64,000 bases of DNA from Avena insularis. Its lineage: Eukaryota; Streptophyta; Magnoliopsida; Poales; Poaceae. The notes under the pieces were generated by a model. That model searched no databases. It saw only the letters and a list, made by a program, of their open reading frames with translations, and was not told the origin of the DNA. Made by a program: the position numbers and the translations under genes. The stretch is from assembly GCA_023614405.1 (NCBI GenBank), contig CM042694.1, positions 481,403,392-481,467,391 of the forward strand, read 5' to 3'. Shown in pieces: positions 45,864 to 57,020 of this stretch. Positions within the stretch are counted from its first letter, which is position 1, and each line of letters opens with the position of its first letter.

Positions 45864-47650
45864 TATTGGAAATATGCCCTAGAGACAAATAGTAGTAAGG
45901 ACTATTATCATATTTCATATAGTTTATGATTAAGTTTTATATCATGCTATAACTGTATTGAGTGGAAACATCAATACACGTGTGATATACACACAACCAG
46001 GGGTTCCTAGTGAAACTCTAGTCACTGGTTCATTAGTCAACAGATGATCATGTTTCCTGATCATGTGGCATTTATGCCAGTTGGAAATGGAGTCAACTCA
46101 TTCTGAGAATGAGATGATGAACCAATACCCAACCTAAACATCGTGACCCGATCATGTCTCGAAGTTCAAGTTACGATGATTAGAAATGTATCCTCGTAGA
46201 CTATTCCTTAGACCATGAGGCTATATCAATCACTGTCTCTCGAGAGTGCTTAGATAGCATCAAGCGCCACTTGGTAATACAGTGGTTATAAAGGTGTGTT
46301 CAGGTACTCGGAGGAAACCATAGAGGCAATATATGTCAAGAGCGGGATTTGTCCGTCCATGTGACAGGAAGATACTCAAGGGCCCACTCGGAGAAGTTAT
46401 ATCCAATAGCTGCGCAGCGTATGATTTGATCATAGGGATAGCACTTGTCGGAACGAGTCAAGTAGCGTTGTTCGGTAACAAGGTTGAACATGACATGGTG
46501 TTGTCATTGATCAGATCTCGGGCAATGCAAGTATCGAGAGACAAAGGGAATAAGACATGACTGTCCCGGTTCAAACGACAAAAGATCTTCGTGGAACGCA
46601 CAGGGGTCACATGGCCATCCAGGTCCCTCTGTCGATCATTGGTGCAGGAGTGTCCCGACCATGTCTGGAGTGTTCCTGAACCATGGGGTATCACGCTTAA
46701 GGGCTTGATGATGCTTAGAGAGTGTTTATAGGATCGGTAGAATCACCGAAGAATTGTAGAGAGAAAACCGGAAGATTTTCGGTAAGTCCGGAGGATTTCG
46801 GAGTGGAGGTGGAAGGTGTTCCATAGCCACGGAGGCTAAATAATATGTGAATTAATGTTAAATATTGATTTAATCATTTATTCATAATTATTTAATAAAG
46901 AGAAAATCAATTTAAATGGTCAAAGACTTAATGGGCCAATTCCCGGAGGGGAGAGGGCCCATTAGGGAAAGGAGAGAGGGAGAAGGGGCCAAGGGGGTGG
47001 CTGGTGCCCTAGTGGGCCAGCCCAGGTGCGGGGCCCATGGGGGTGGCCGGAAGTGCCACCCCTCCTCCCCCTCCTCTCCTTTAGTCCCACCCCGGGACTT
47101 TGAGGGAGGTAGTACCTCCCATCCCCCTATATATAGTGGGGGTATTTGGCCAGATAAATAGACCCAATAATCAATAAAGGTCTTCTCACTTTTGGGAGGA
47201 CCTCTAATTGATATTTTCTCTCTCTCCCTCTCTCTCTCGTGATTGTGGTCCCAAGTTCGGACTGTGCGAACGAGAGACATCTTCACCACGGAGCGCCATC
47301 GCGCTGCAGGATTCAGATCCAGGAGCTCTACTTCCGCAACTGCTGCTGGATCGGGGAAGCGGGAGTCATCATGCACCAGACGTGTGTAACTCCCTGTGAG
47401 GTGTCTCACCTAGGCACTCAAGTCGTTGGAGCCAAGGGAGCGCAAGGACTTCATCACGACCTTGAGGCCGGCTTCGGCTTGTCTACATCAACCATGCTCT
47501 CCTGAGCGTTGACAACACTTTTCGGTATTCAAGGGTAAGTTCGCGAAAAGCCCCTCCCATTACTGTATTACTAATAGATAGGCCCTGGCAGCATCAGGGG
47601 TTTAGGGGCGTAGGGTAAAAATTATTGTTTTCATATGCGGAACCGCTACA
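45864..47650 (+). mobile_element. Copia D 3' LTR (1787 bp), uninterrupted
   Basis: It starts TATTGGAAATATGCCC and ends GGAACCGCTACA. It preserves the site into which H1 inserted in the 5' LTR (TTTAGTCCCACC near 47080). CATGA (47651-47655) follows as the right target duplication. Confidence 0.85.
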
Positions 47651-47655
47651 CATGA

Positions 47656-48180
47656 GGGGTACGTTGACAGCTCACTGTCTTGCCCATCGACGTATCATTT
47701 GGCGTATCACACGTGGGTGGCCCAGGATCAGGCCATCCTCTCTACTATCCAGTCTCCGCTCACACCGAGCGTCTCATCGTTGTTCCTCTTCGCCGCTACG
47801 TCTTGGGATGCATGGACGGCGCTTCACACCAGCTTCGCCTCTCAGTCTTAGGCGCATGCTCATGCTATTCGCACCGAGCTAGGCGAGACCAAGCTCCGTG
47901 ACCTCAACATCATGGACTACTTCAACAAGATAACTGGCCTCTCCGACACACTGACCTCCATTGGCAAGCCGCTTCGCCCCAAGGACTTCACCACCTACAT
48001 CCTGAACGGCCTGGATGACGGCTATGATAATCTCGTGGAGAACATAAATGGTCACGACACTCCGCTTCAGCCTCATGAGCTCTACTCGCGCCTCCTCGGT
48101 AGTGAACAGTGCGTCAAGGTGCTCCATGCCTCCCCGAGCTTCTCCTCCACCAACGCCGCAACTCGCGGTAAACCCTAGAA
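47656..48180 (+). pseudogene. Copia G gag, 3' part
   Basis: It continues the Copia G gag in the same frame, from the Copia D insertion point: WVAQDQAILSTIQSPL, the block TELGETKLRDLNIMDYFNKI and LHASPSFSSTNAATRG. One TAG lies near 47849. A decayed zinc knuckle follows at about 48309-48350 in another frame (GLEGHIASC, first Cys lost). Confidence 0.75.
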
Positions 48181-48420
48181 GCCGTCATCGGCTGGTGGCA
48201 AGATGGTGCCCGCACCTCAGCAAGCCTCGTGGCCCACCATGCCCCCATCATGGGCAGTGGTCATCTGCGCGCCTGTTGCCCCTATTGCGACGCCTAGCAA
48301 GCATACTAGCTATGTGGCCTTGAGGGCCATATCGCCTCCTGCTATAATTGACGCTTCAAGTAGGACTTCCTCGGCATTGGCAACAATGGCAAGGGCAATG
48401 ACAAGAAGGTTGCCGCTGCC
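48181..48420 (+). pseudogene. Copia G nucleocapsid remnant
   Basis: This short stretch spans the gag to protease boundary. The zinc-knuckle relic is recognisable by GLEGHIASC, but stops and a frame change break it. Confidence 0.5.
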
Positions 48421-48891
48421 GTGGCAGGTAATGAGCACGGGTACACTCCGTCCTACTCCATTGATCCGGCATGGTATATGGACACGTGGGCTACCAATCA
48501 CCTAACGAGTGAGATGGGCAAGCTCTCCACCCAGGAGCCATATCGTGGTCATGATCAGGTTCGCATCGCTAATGGAGCAGGTATGCGCATCTCACATGTT
48601 GGTCAGGCCTCTCTTCTTGCACATAACTCTTGAACACTTCATCTTCTCAATGTACTTCGGGTTCCTTCTGATATACGTAGTTTGTTGCCTGTTCCTCAAC
48701 TTACTCGCGGTAATAATGTCCTCGCTAAATTTCACCGTTTCTGTTTTTTCATCAAGGATCGGGACACGAGAGTCGTTCTGCTTAGAGGTCGTCTTCGTCG
48801 TGGCCTATATGCGCTTGATGCACTGTCTGCACCATCTCTGCCGCATGCTCCCCATGTGTTAAGTGGTGTTCGTGTGTCATTTACACACTAG
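48421..48891 (+). pseudogene. Copia G protease and GAG-pre-integrase region
   Basis: WYMDTWATNHLTS is the protease active site with the Gly of DTG changed to Trp, which should abolish activity. Further along are LPVPQLTRGNNVLAKFHRF and a GAG-pre-integrase segment (LLRGRLRRGLYAL). Stops lie at 48631-48633 and 48889-48891. Confidence 0.7.
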
Positions 48892-49410
48892 CATCCGCGC
48901 CTTGGTCACCGTGTCGCTCCCATAGTTCTTCATGTTCTGCATTGTCATAAACTTCCAGTTGTTTCCAATAAAATTGGTGAAACTATTTATGATGCCTATA
49001 ATCAAGGAAAGATTCATCATCTTCCATTTTCAGACTCGAGTCATGTCGTTAAACATCCTCTTGAGCTTGTATTTTTTTTGATATATGGGGTACTGCCCAA
49101 ACGTATGTTAGTGGCCACAATTGTTATGTCAGTTTTATTGATGCTTATAGTCGCTTCACTTGGCTTTATCTTATTAAGCGTAAATCCGATGTGTTTGATG
49201 TTTTTATTCAATTTCAAGCATATGTTGAGAGTCTCCTTAAGCATACAATTCTTCATGTTGAATCCGACTAGGGGGAGGGGGCGAATAGCACAACCTAAAT
49301 TCATTTTTTAACAAGCTTGGGATCTCGCACAGTGTGTCTTGTCCTCACACACATCAGTAGAATGTTATTACTGAACGTAAGCATCGTCATCTTGTAGAGA
49401 CTGGCCTTAC
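48892..49410 (+). pseudogene. Copia G integrase, N-terminal two thirds
   Basis: HPRLGHRV begins the zinc-binding region, and the first catalytic Asp is in VFFDIWGT after a frame change at a run of eight T (49071-49078). The second Asp is in LHVESD, followed at once by TAG. The catalytic Glu is in VITERKHRHLVET. The gene is cut at 49410 by the truncated LTR of Gypsy H2; RT and the 3' end of Copia G are missing. Confidence 0.7.
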
Positions 49411-52217
49411 TACTAAGTTAAGAGTGTTCACTAAGGTGGAAGAATGGATCAATCTCATACCATACAATGAAATCTAAAGTTATCTAAATAGGTCAAGTTT
49501 TATACTCTTTATGCTACCTTCAAAACAAGTAAAGGACTTTGGTAAAAGTAAAGGAAGTAAAACTTGGGAAAGAATACTTGGGGTAGTAATAGTCAAAGTG
49601 GTATAACCAAAGCATGCCTAAAGCATCTTTGCTCAATTCATCTAGCTTAATTCTAGTTTGTTAAGCATTATACTTGCAAGTATTAGCTTGCATTATTAAT
49701 GATGGCTTGCCTTGTGCAATGCAGTGGTTGAAGTTTTCTTCCTCCTCTTGATAGAACTCCTCCTCCTCGAAAGCTTGGTCGGTACTATCGTCTATAAATA
49801 CATACGGAGTACACAATCACCAAACAATACTTAACTAGTCTAATTAGCACTCTAAGGCACACATTTGATGATCTATTATCATCACAAGCATCGCAAGTTT
49901 TATTAACAAGCTTCATTCTTTTTATTTAAGAAAAGTAATTTCTACTCATTGAAAATAACTAAGATTTAATATTCACCACTTAAAATATGGGATCATGTGG
50001 ACACTTGTCATCACCACACATTCTAACATGTGGGAATGTGTTTTAATGGTTGGATCACATTTACTTAAGTTTAAGTTTATTATTTAATGATTTAAAGTGA
50101 CTAGAAATGCCTATATAGCATTATTTTGGTACTATTCCAAAGTCACTGCTTGTAAACCTTAATATTATTACATATTCAGATAGGTATGGTGAAATGTGAT
50201 TTTTGAGAGTTGGAATTAACTCAAAAGCTATTTTGGTTGATTTTATAAAAATGTTTGAATGTGCAAAAGCTTCTATCTTGTTATTTTTACTAGGAGAGAT
50301 CTTTAACTCTAAATGAATTAAATCCAATGGGCTTGGATAGATCTTTTTAGAAGCTTTCCAACACAATTGGAATCACTCCATTTGGATTTGTAAATCTCTC
50401 TGAAATGATTTTCAAACTAGGGGACATAACTATGTTCAAAACTAAATAGAAAAATCTAAGTTTGAATTAAATGGGTCGCGCGGGGAGGAAAACGGGCCAG
50501 CCTAGTGACGTTCCATGGCACAGAGAACAGCTGACAGGGGGGTCCACCGGTCAACGACTTTTTACATGTGAAGCGGTATGGGGCGATATGGGCCGTTAGA
50601 TTAGAAGGGAGATCTACGGCTGAGGAGTGTCGTCTCCGGCAAACAGTTCACCGACGGGAACTAACCCTAGCGGCTCGGTGGGGGTGCTCAGGGGGCATAC
50701 CAGGGCTCCAACTACTAAGGCGATGGGGGCGATCGAACATTCTGTCAACGGTGGACTCAGGGGTGGTCGCGGCAGCTCCTGGGGTGGACGAAATTGCGGC
50801 GCCTTCTCCTCCTCTACAGCGGGCTCCTCCGGCGAAATTACGGCAAACCAAGGCTCGAGCGGCTCCGGTGAGAGGTGGGGAAGGATCAGTGAGGAGAGGG
50901 GAGTGGAATGGTGTGAGTAGTTGGTGCTGGGGAGGGCTCCTTTTATAGGCGCGGCTAAGCGGCAGAGGAGCATGGGCGGTGCTCGCCGGTGATGACGACA
51001 CAACGAGCTAGAGGCGTGGGTTGTGCACTAGGACGGTGGGTGGTGCCCTAGCGAGTGTCACGGTGGTGAGTGTGCAGTGGTGTGCGGTCGGGGGCAGTGA
51101 ATGGCACGGTGCAGACTAAGTCTCTGCCGACGGCGAGTTTCACGGCGGCCGGCGACTACGGGGCACGGTCGGGGGAATGGGCATGTTCGTTAGCTTCCTA
51201 GGCCGGTGGGGATCATGTAGGTCGGCGGCTGGAGCAAGGCGAGGTCTGGCTGAGCAGGGACAGTGCATGCTCTGTGGGCGGCATCGACATGGCCGACAGT
51301 CTCCGGGCGCGGCGGCTCCTGGCCGTTCTTGTCGCTGTCCTCGGGCTGGGGCTGGTTAGGCGGTGGAGGTGGACCACGGGCTACCTCCTGGACTTGGTGG
51401 ATGACGCAGGCGGTGGCTGTGGCGTGCTGTCGCCAGTGGGGTGCCCAAAATGGTGCTCGGCCTTAATGGCCATGACCATTTGGTCATGGCACAGTGGGTG
51501 GCTGGGCTAGAGAGGGGTAGGGGAGTGCATTGGTTGTAAGTGGTTGCAAAATGGGAGACCAATTTGGTTCAAACACTGCTCCAAATAGTGTTTTGTGTTT
51601 TGTTTGAATTCTGTCCACCAAGTGTTTGTGAAAATGGCCGAAAGAAAACAAGTTTTGAATTTTTGGATGAATTTTGGTGGATTTGCTAGACACATGCTTA
51701 AGCTTCTGTGGTTGCTTGGGTTTTGAAAATGGAGCTCATTTGAGTGGTTTATGAAATAGGGTGATCTTGATACCTACACTAGATTCAATTTTCAATTGTC
51801 ATTTAAAATTAGTGTTTGAAGGTTTTTGGCAGATCACAAGGTGGGCCTTGGTACATTATTACATGTACTAGCAAGGGTTGCAAAGATCTACATTTATTTC
51901 TATTAGGTTTTGAGTACTAGGAATAGCCAAAGTAGGCATGGTAGTTAAAATGGCACAAATGACCATTTCTTTCTTTTATTCATTTTGATTTGTTTTTCTT
52001 TGGGATTTGTTTGGGAGTGATCTAGATGATGTTTATTTCACCTAAGAATCATTTTACAAGCAATGGATCACTTAATCATGGCAATTCAAAACAACTCATA
52101 TTTAAATGCACACCCATATGAATGCTTTAATAATTTTAATTGGAAAAGTTTTTGTTAACCCTAAATTTTGATGATTTGGATCTTAATAACCTTGGATTGA
52201 AGTTTTGGGATGTTACA
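49411..52217 (-). mobile_element. Gypsy H2 3' LTR, truncated
   Basis: It aligns with 59174-61962 of the 5' LTR. The missing end corresponds to 58017-59173. The junction with the Copia G integrase is abrupt, with little visible homology, as after a deletion. Confidence 0.8.
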
Positions 52218-52240
52218 AACCTTCCCCCCCTTAAACAAAA
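52218..52240 (-). other. Gypsy H2 polypurine tract
   Basis: The minus strand reads TTTAAGGGGGGGAAGGTT before the 3' LTR, longer in G than in H1. Confidence 0.75.
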
Positions 52241-52267
52241 TCTCGTCCCGAGATTTACAAAAGAAAA

Positions 52268-52906
52268 CTAGGAACTAAAGAGATTTGGGAACTCTGTCCT
52301 AATGTAATCTTCTCGCTCCCAAGTGGCTTCCTCTTCGGTATGGTTGCTCCATTGAATCTTGAGGAACTTGATACTCCTGGTCCTGGTGGTTCTGTATGCT
52401 TCGTCCAACATACGGATAGGCACTTCACGATATGTCAGGTCATTGTTGATCTCAATAGCTCGGTGATCGATGTTTTTGAAAACTTCAGTCTTCTCCGGTA
52501 CTTCTAGACATTTGCGAAGTAATGAAATATGGAACACATTGTGGATGGCTGACATCTCTTCAGGCAGTTCCAGTTGATACGATACTTCTCCTCGATGATT
52601 CAGAATCTTGAATGGTCCGATATATCTAGGGGCTAACTTTCCTTTCAGACTAAAGCGTTGGGTTCCCTTCAATGGTGAAACCTTGAGATAGACAAAATCT
52701 CCGACATTGAAAGTCAGGTCTATCCTTCTCTTGTCAGCATAACTCTTCTGTCTTGATTGGGCAGTCTTGAGGTGCTCACGGACTTTGTGAACCTTCTCTT
52801 CGGCTTCTCGAAGAATGTCGGGTCCAAAGATCTGACTCTCTCCTACTTGCGACCAATTCAAAGGGGTGCAGCACTTTCTTCCGTATAGGAACTCAAATGG
52901 TGCCAT
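52268..52906 (-). pseudogene. Gypsy H2 integrase C-terminus and chromodomain
   Basis: An open frame of 212 codons follows the shared TAG. It holds MAPFEFLYGRKC, the SH3-like end, and a complete chromodomain (VPIRMLDEAYRTTRTRSIKF ... ATWEREDYIRTEFPNLF). It is not frameshifted, unlike H1. Confidence 0.85.
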
Positions 52907-53590
52907 CTACAAACTAGCTTGATAACTGTTGTTATATGAGAATTCGGTGAAAGGAAGGCAGTCTTCCCATTTTGATCCGTACTCCAACACACAAGCTCTT
53001 AACATATCCTCTAGGATCTGGTTGACTCTCTCAGTCTGTCCATCAGTTTGCGAGTGATAAGGGGTGCTGAAGTTCAACTTGGTGCCTAATCCTTCCTGAA
53101 CTTCCTGCCAAAATCTCGAGGTAAACTGGGTTCCTCGATCTGATACGATGGTCTTAGGGGTTCCATGCAGACTAACAATCCTAGCAATATACAGCTTTGC
53201 TAGCTTCGAACTTTGGTAGGTAGTCTTGATAGGTATGAAGTGAGCTACCTTGGACAATATATCAACTATGACCTAGATTGAGTCATTTCCCCTATTGGAA
53301 GTAGGCAAACCGGTGATAAAGTCCATTCTAATGGAATCCCATTTCCATTCCGCAATATGCAATGATTGCAACAGTCCTGCGGGTCTCTGATGCTCTGCTT
53401 TGACTCTTTGACAGATGTCACACTTGGAGATGTAGCTTCCGATCTCTCTCTTCATCTTATGCCACCAAAATTGCTCTTTCAAATCTTGATACATCTTCGT
53501 TCCTCCGGGGTGGATAGAATAAAGAGTATCATGGGCTTCCTGCATGATAACTTGCTTCAGTTTCGAATCTGCTGGCACACAGATACAACC
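52907..53590 (-). pseudogene. Gypsy H2 integrase, zinc and catalytic core
   Basis: The HHCC region is complete (HDTLYSIH ... CDICQRVK). The catalytic residues are present in [18 protein letters not shown] and GQTERVNQ. TAGs occur at about 53273 (Trp in H1) and at 52907 (shared with H1). Confidence 0.85.
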
Positions 53591-55029
53591 TTTGTACCAC
53601 AGAACTCCTTCTTCGTCTTCAGTGAATCCAGGTACCTTTCCTGTACCAATACGACGTTTGATTCTGTCGATACTTTCATTTCCCTTCTAGGCTTCCTTGA
53701 TTTGGCTGATCAACGTGGGTTGAAGTCCAATGCTAGCTAATAATCCTTTGCTAACAAGCTCAGTTCTAAACTTCTCCAACTCCTTATACAAACTTGGCTA
53801 CTTCTCCTTGATCATGGTGTTTAGCCTACACGGTAATCTGCTAAGAGCATCCGCTACCACATTGGCTTTGCCGAGGTGATAGTGAATGTCAAGGTCATAA
53901 TCCTTTATTAACTCTATACATCTCATTTGCCTCATATTCAGCTCCTTCTGAGTGAAAATATATTTCAAGCTCTTGTGATCTGAGTAAATCTCACAGCGAT
54001 TACCCATCAGTTAATGACGCCATGTCTTCAATGCCAAAACTACTGCTGCTAATTTAAGATCATGGGTCGGATAGTTCTGCTCATGCTGCTTCAATTGTCT
54101 AGACAGATAAGCGATGAATTTGCCTTCTTGCATCAATACACATCCTAGGCCAATCTTGGATGCATCACAATATACATCAAACGGCTTCTTGATGTCTGGC
54201 ATGAGCACTATTGGGGCTGATATCAATCTCTTCTTCAGTTCTTGGAAACTGGCTTCACATTTGTCAGTCCATTCAAATTTCTTGTCCTTCTTCAACAATT
54301 GGGCATGGGTCTAGCGATGCTCGAGAATCTTTCTACAAACTTGCGGTAATATCCCGCTAATCCGAGAAATGTACGGACTTGGGTTTGAGTGGTTGGGGCT
54401 TCCCATTCTTCGACATCTTTGATCTTGGCGGGATCAACAGAGACTCCTCCGACAGACACAATATGTCCTAGGAATCCTACTTCTTTCAGCCAAAACTCAC
54501 ACTTACTGAACTTGGCATATAATCGATGTTTTCTCAGGGTTTATAGGATGATTCTCAAATGTTGCTCATGCTCTTCTTCTGACTTGGAGTAGATAAGGAT
54601 ATCATCGATGAACACAACTACAAACTTATCTAGGAAATTCATAAAGATCTTATTCATGAGATTCATGAAATAAGCAGGGGCATTGGTTAATCCAAAAGAC
54701 ATAACCGTATACTCGTATAAACCATAACTAGTAGTAAAGGCGGTCTTCGAAATATCCGTTGCAAGAATCTTAAGTTGGTGATAACCAGTCCTAAGATCAA
54801 TCTTTGAGAATACCCGGGCTCTAGTCAACTGATCAAATAGATCTTCTATCTTTGGCAAGGGGTTCTTGTTCTTGATGGTGATGTCATTCAGTTTCCTGTA
54901 ATCTGTGCACAGACAGTTGCCTCCATCTTTCTTGTCGACGAATAACACTAGTTATCTCCATGGCGATGCGCTTGGTTGAATCAAGCATGTTGCTAACATG
55001 GCATCCAACTGCTTCTTCAATTCCACTAA
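53590..55029 (-). pseudogene. Gypsy H2 reverse transcriptase-RNase H
   Basis: RT motifs [13 protein letters not shown] and [11 protein letters not shown] are readable, as is RNase H ([34 protein letters not shown]). A TAA lies near 54957, another at about 54541, one base is missing near 54302 compared with H1, a TAA sits at 54008 and a TAG at 53798. Confidence 0.85.
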
Positions 55030-56775
55030 CTATGAGGGGTTCATGCTATAGGTTCTCTGGGCTATGGGTCCAGTTCCGGGGATTAGTTCGATAATGAACT
55101 CAATATCCCTATCCGGGGGCATACCTGGCAATTCATCTAGGAATACGTCGGGGTATTCACAGACTACTCTTACTTGGTCTATGGTGGGTAGGGCTAGACT
55201 CTTGTTGCACTTGAATTGACGAGGTAAGGTTTCAGATATATTCTCTACTGTGACTCTAGAGCTACTGGTCATGGTGATGGCTTTCTTAGCACAGTCTATC
55301 AGTCCTTTATGCCTTGACATCCAGTCCATACCTAGTACTACTTCCAATCCTTTGGTTCCGAGTACAATTAGGTTGGCATAAAAATCTATCCCATGTATTC
55401 GGATAGGCACAACTTTGCAAAATTTTCTAGCTTTGGTAGTTGAACCGGGGATTTGAACTATCATGACATGCTTCAGGTTGGTTGGGTGAATCTTACTAGT
55501 GCATGCAAATTCTTTGGTGACAAATGAATGCGATGCTCCTGAATCAAACAATACCCTTGCTAAAACTGAGTTGACAGAAAACATACCCAACACTACATCT
55601 GGCGCTTCTTGGGCTTCTTCGGTGTTCATGTGGAAGAGACGACCGTTGCGGTTGTGAGGGTTCCCTGGGGCAAACCTTCTCCCTGGTTGAACACGACGCT
55701 GCTTTTGAGCTAGGGCATTCACATTGGCAGTGGCCGCAGTCTTCTTGGGACACTCATTGGAATAGTGACCCTTCACTCCACACTCGAAACAGGTGATCTG
55801 GGACTTGTCCTTTGCTACGACGGGCACAACATTGCTGCCAGTTCTGGGTGCAGTGTTGTTGTTGTTGCTCTTTGGAGGGGAACGATTGAAATTGTTGGCA
55901 TTGTCAGAGTTGTGATTGTTTCCTCTGGACTTCACATTGCCTCTGCTACGGTTGGGGTAGCTAGGGCGAGACATTGGGGGTCGATTGTTCCTTGGTGTGT
56001 ATCCTGGTGAGGGGTTGGGATGGTACTTCTGGTGACTGCTGGATCCAGATTGCTGCATCATACGACATTTGCGGTTGTCATTTGCCTGATTAATCTTCCC
56101 TTCCATCTGAATGGCAGAGTCGACTAGCTCTTCGAGATCCTCGAAGCGGATGTTGACGAGGACAGTCTGCATCTCGTCATGTAGTCCGTTCAGGATTCTC
56201 TCCTTCTTTTTGACCTCTGTATTGATCTCATCAGGGGCATACCTTGCAAGCGATAGGAATCTGTCATGGTATTCCACCACAGTCATTCTTCCTTGCTTCA
56301 AATCACGAAACTCATCCCTTAGTCGGGTGACTAGACCTTGCGGCACGTGGGTGCGGCTGAACTTGGTTTTGAAGGCTTCCCATGTCATCACTTGACCATG
56401 GTTCATATTATGGATACTAGTCCACCAAGATCTTCCATCTCCTGCTAGATAGTGGGTGGCGAAGAGAACTTTCTCGTTGTCATCAACTCCTGCTACTTCT
56501 AAGTTGTTTTCCATTGTTTGTAACCAGTCATTAGCATCTAGTGGGTTTTCAGCCTGGTTAAAGATTGGGGGATTGGTATTCTGAAAGTTTTTGAGTTTGG
56601 ATCCATGGTGATCCTGATTTCCATGCCCTTGGTTGTTTTGGGCCATCTGAGCTATCTGCTGTAATGTTGCTAAGTTGGCCTGGTGCTCTGCCTTGCTTGC
56701 TTCACGGTCTGTAACTAACATCTGTAGCATTGGGTCTTGCGACGAGCTGCTCCCTCCTTGGTTTCCACGAGTCAT
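55030..56775 (-). CDS. Gypsy H2 gag-protease (581 codons, open)
   Basis: A single open frame starts MTRGNQGGSSSSQDPML. It contains the capsid region (NPLDANDWLQ; LAGDGRSWWTSI), the zinc knuckle CFECGVKGHYSNEC at about residues 327-340 and the protease active site VLFDSGASHSFV at about residue 405, then GLEVVLGMDWMSRHKGLID. The frame ends in a TAG at 55030, just inside RT. In Tekay elements gag and pol are normally one frame, so this stop probably truncates a longer polyprotein. It is the best-preserved protein in the window. Whether it is expressed is unknown. Confidence 0.85.
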   Translation of the reverse strand: MTRGNQGGSSSSQDPMLQMLVTDREASKAEHQANLATLQQIAQMAQNNQGHGNQDHHGSKLKNFQNTNPPIFNQAENPLDANDWLQTMENNLEVAGVDDNEKVLFATHYLAGDGRSWWTSIHNMNHGQVMTWEAFKTKFSRTHVPQGLVTRLRDEFRDLKQGRMTVVEYHDRFLSLARYAPDEINTEVKKKERILNGLHDEMQTVLVNIRFEDLEELVDSAIQMEGKINQANDNRKCRMMQQSGSSSHQKYHPNPSPGYTPRNNRPPMSRPSYPNRSRGNVKSRGNNHNSDNANNFNRSPPKSNNNNTAPRTGSNVVPVVAKDKSQITCFECGVKGHYSNECPKKTAATANVNALAQKQRRVQPGRRFAPGNPHNRNGRLFHMNTEEAQEAPDVVLGMFSVNSVLARVLFDSGASHSFVTKEFACTSKIHPTNLKHVMIVQIPGSTTKARKFCKVVPIRIHGIDFYANLIVLGTKGLEVVLGMDWMSRHKGLIDCAKKAITMTSSSRVTVENISETLPRQFKCNKSLALPTIDQVRVVCEYPDVFLDELPGMPPDRDIEFIIELIPGTGPIAQRTYSMNPS

Positions 56776-57020
56776 CTGAAGATTGAGGTAGATAAAGGGG
56801 TAAGAGGGAAAGTTCTAAGGTTCATGGTTTTTGTTTCAAGCTAAAACTTTGAGTTTGACTCAGGTTTTGCAACTAACTTCATTTCATTCATTCAAGCAAA
56901 GCACACGATACAAACACACACCACCACAACAAAGGAAAGCAGATGGTTTGAAGAACCATTCTGCAAGCTACGATATAGTGGGACCGATACATCTCATACT
57001 ACGATAGTGCTCTAGTGCAT

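Larger units (their letters stand above)
25855..47650 (+). mobile_element. Copia D, Angela-like gag-only element (interrupted by Gypsy H1)
   Basis: LTRs are 25855-27085 plus 40797-41363 (split by H1) and 45864-47650, about 1.8 kb each. The flanking duplication is CCTGA (25850-25854) and CATGA (47651-47655), one base different. It has a tRNA-Met primer site, a long leader, a gag and the Angela-type polypurine tract GTGCAAGTGGGAGAC, but no protease, integrase or RT is recognisable in its 4.5 kb internal region. It sits in the gag of Copia G. Confidence 0.8.
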
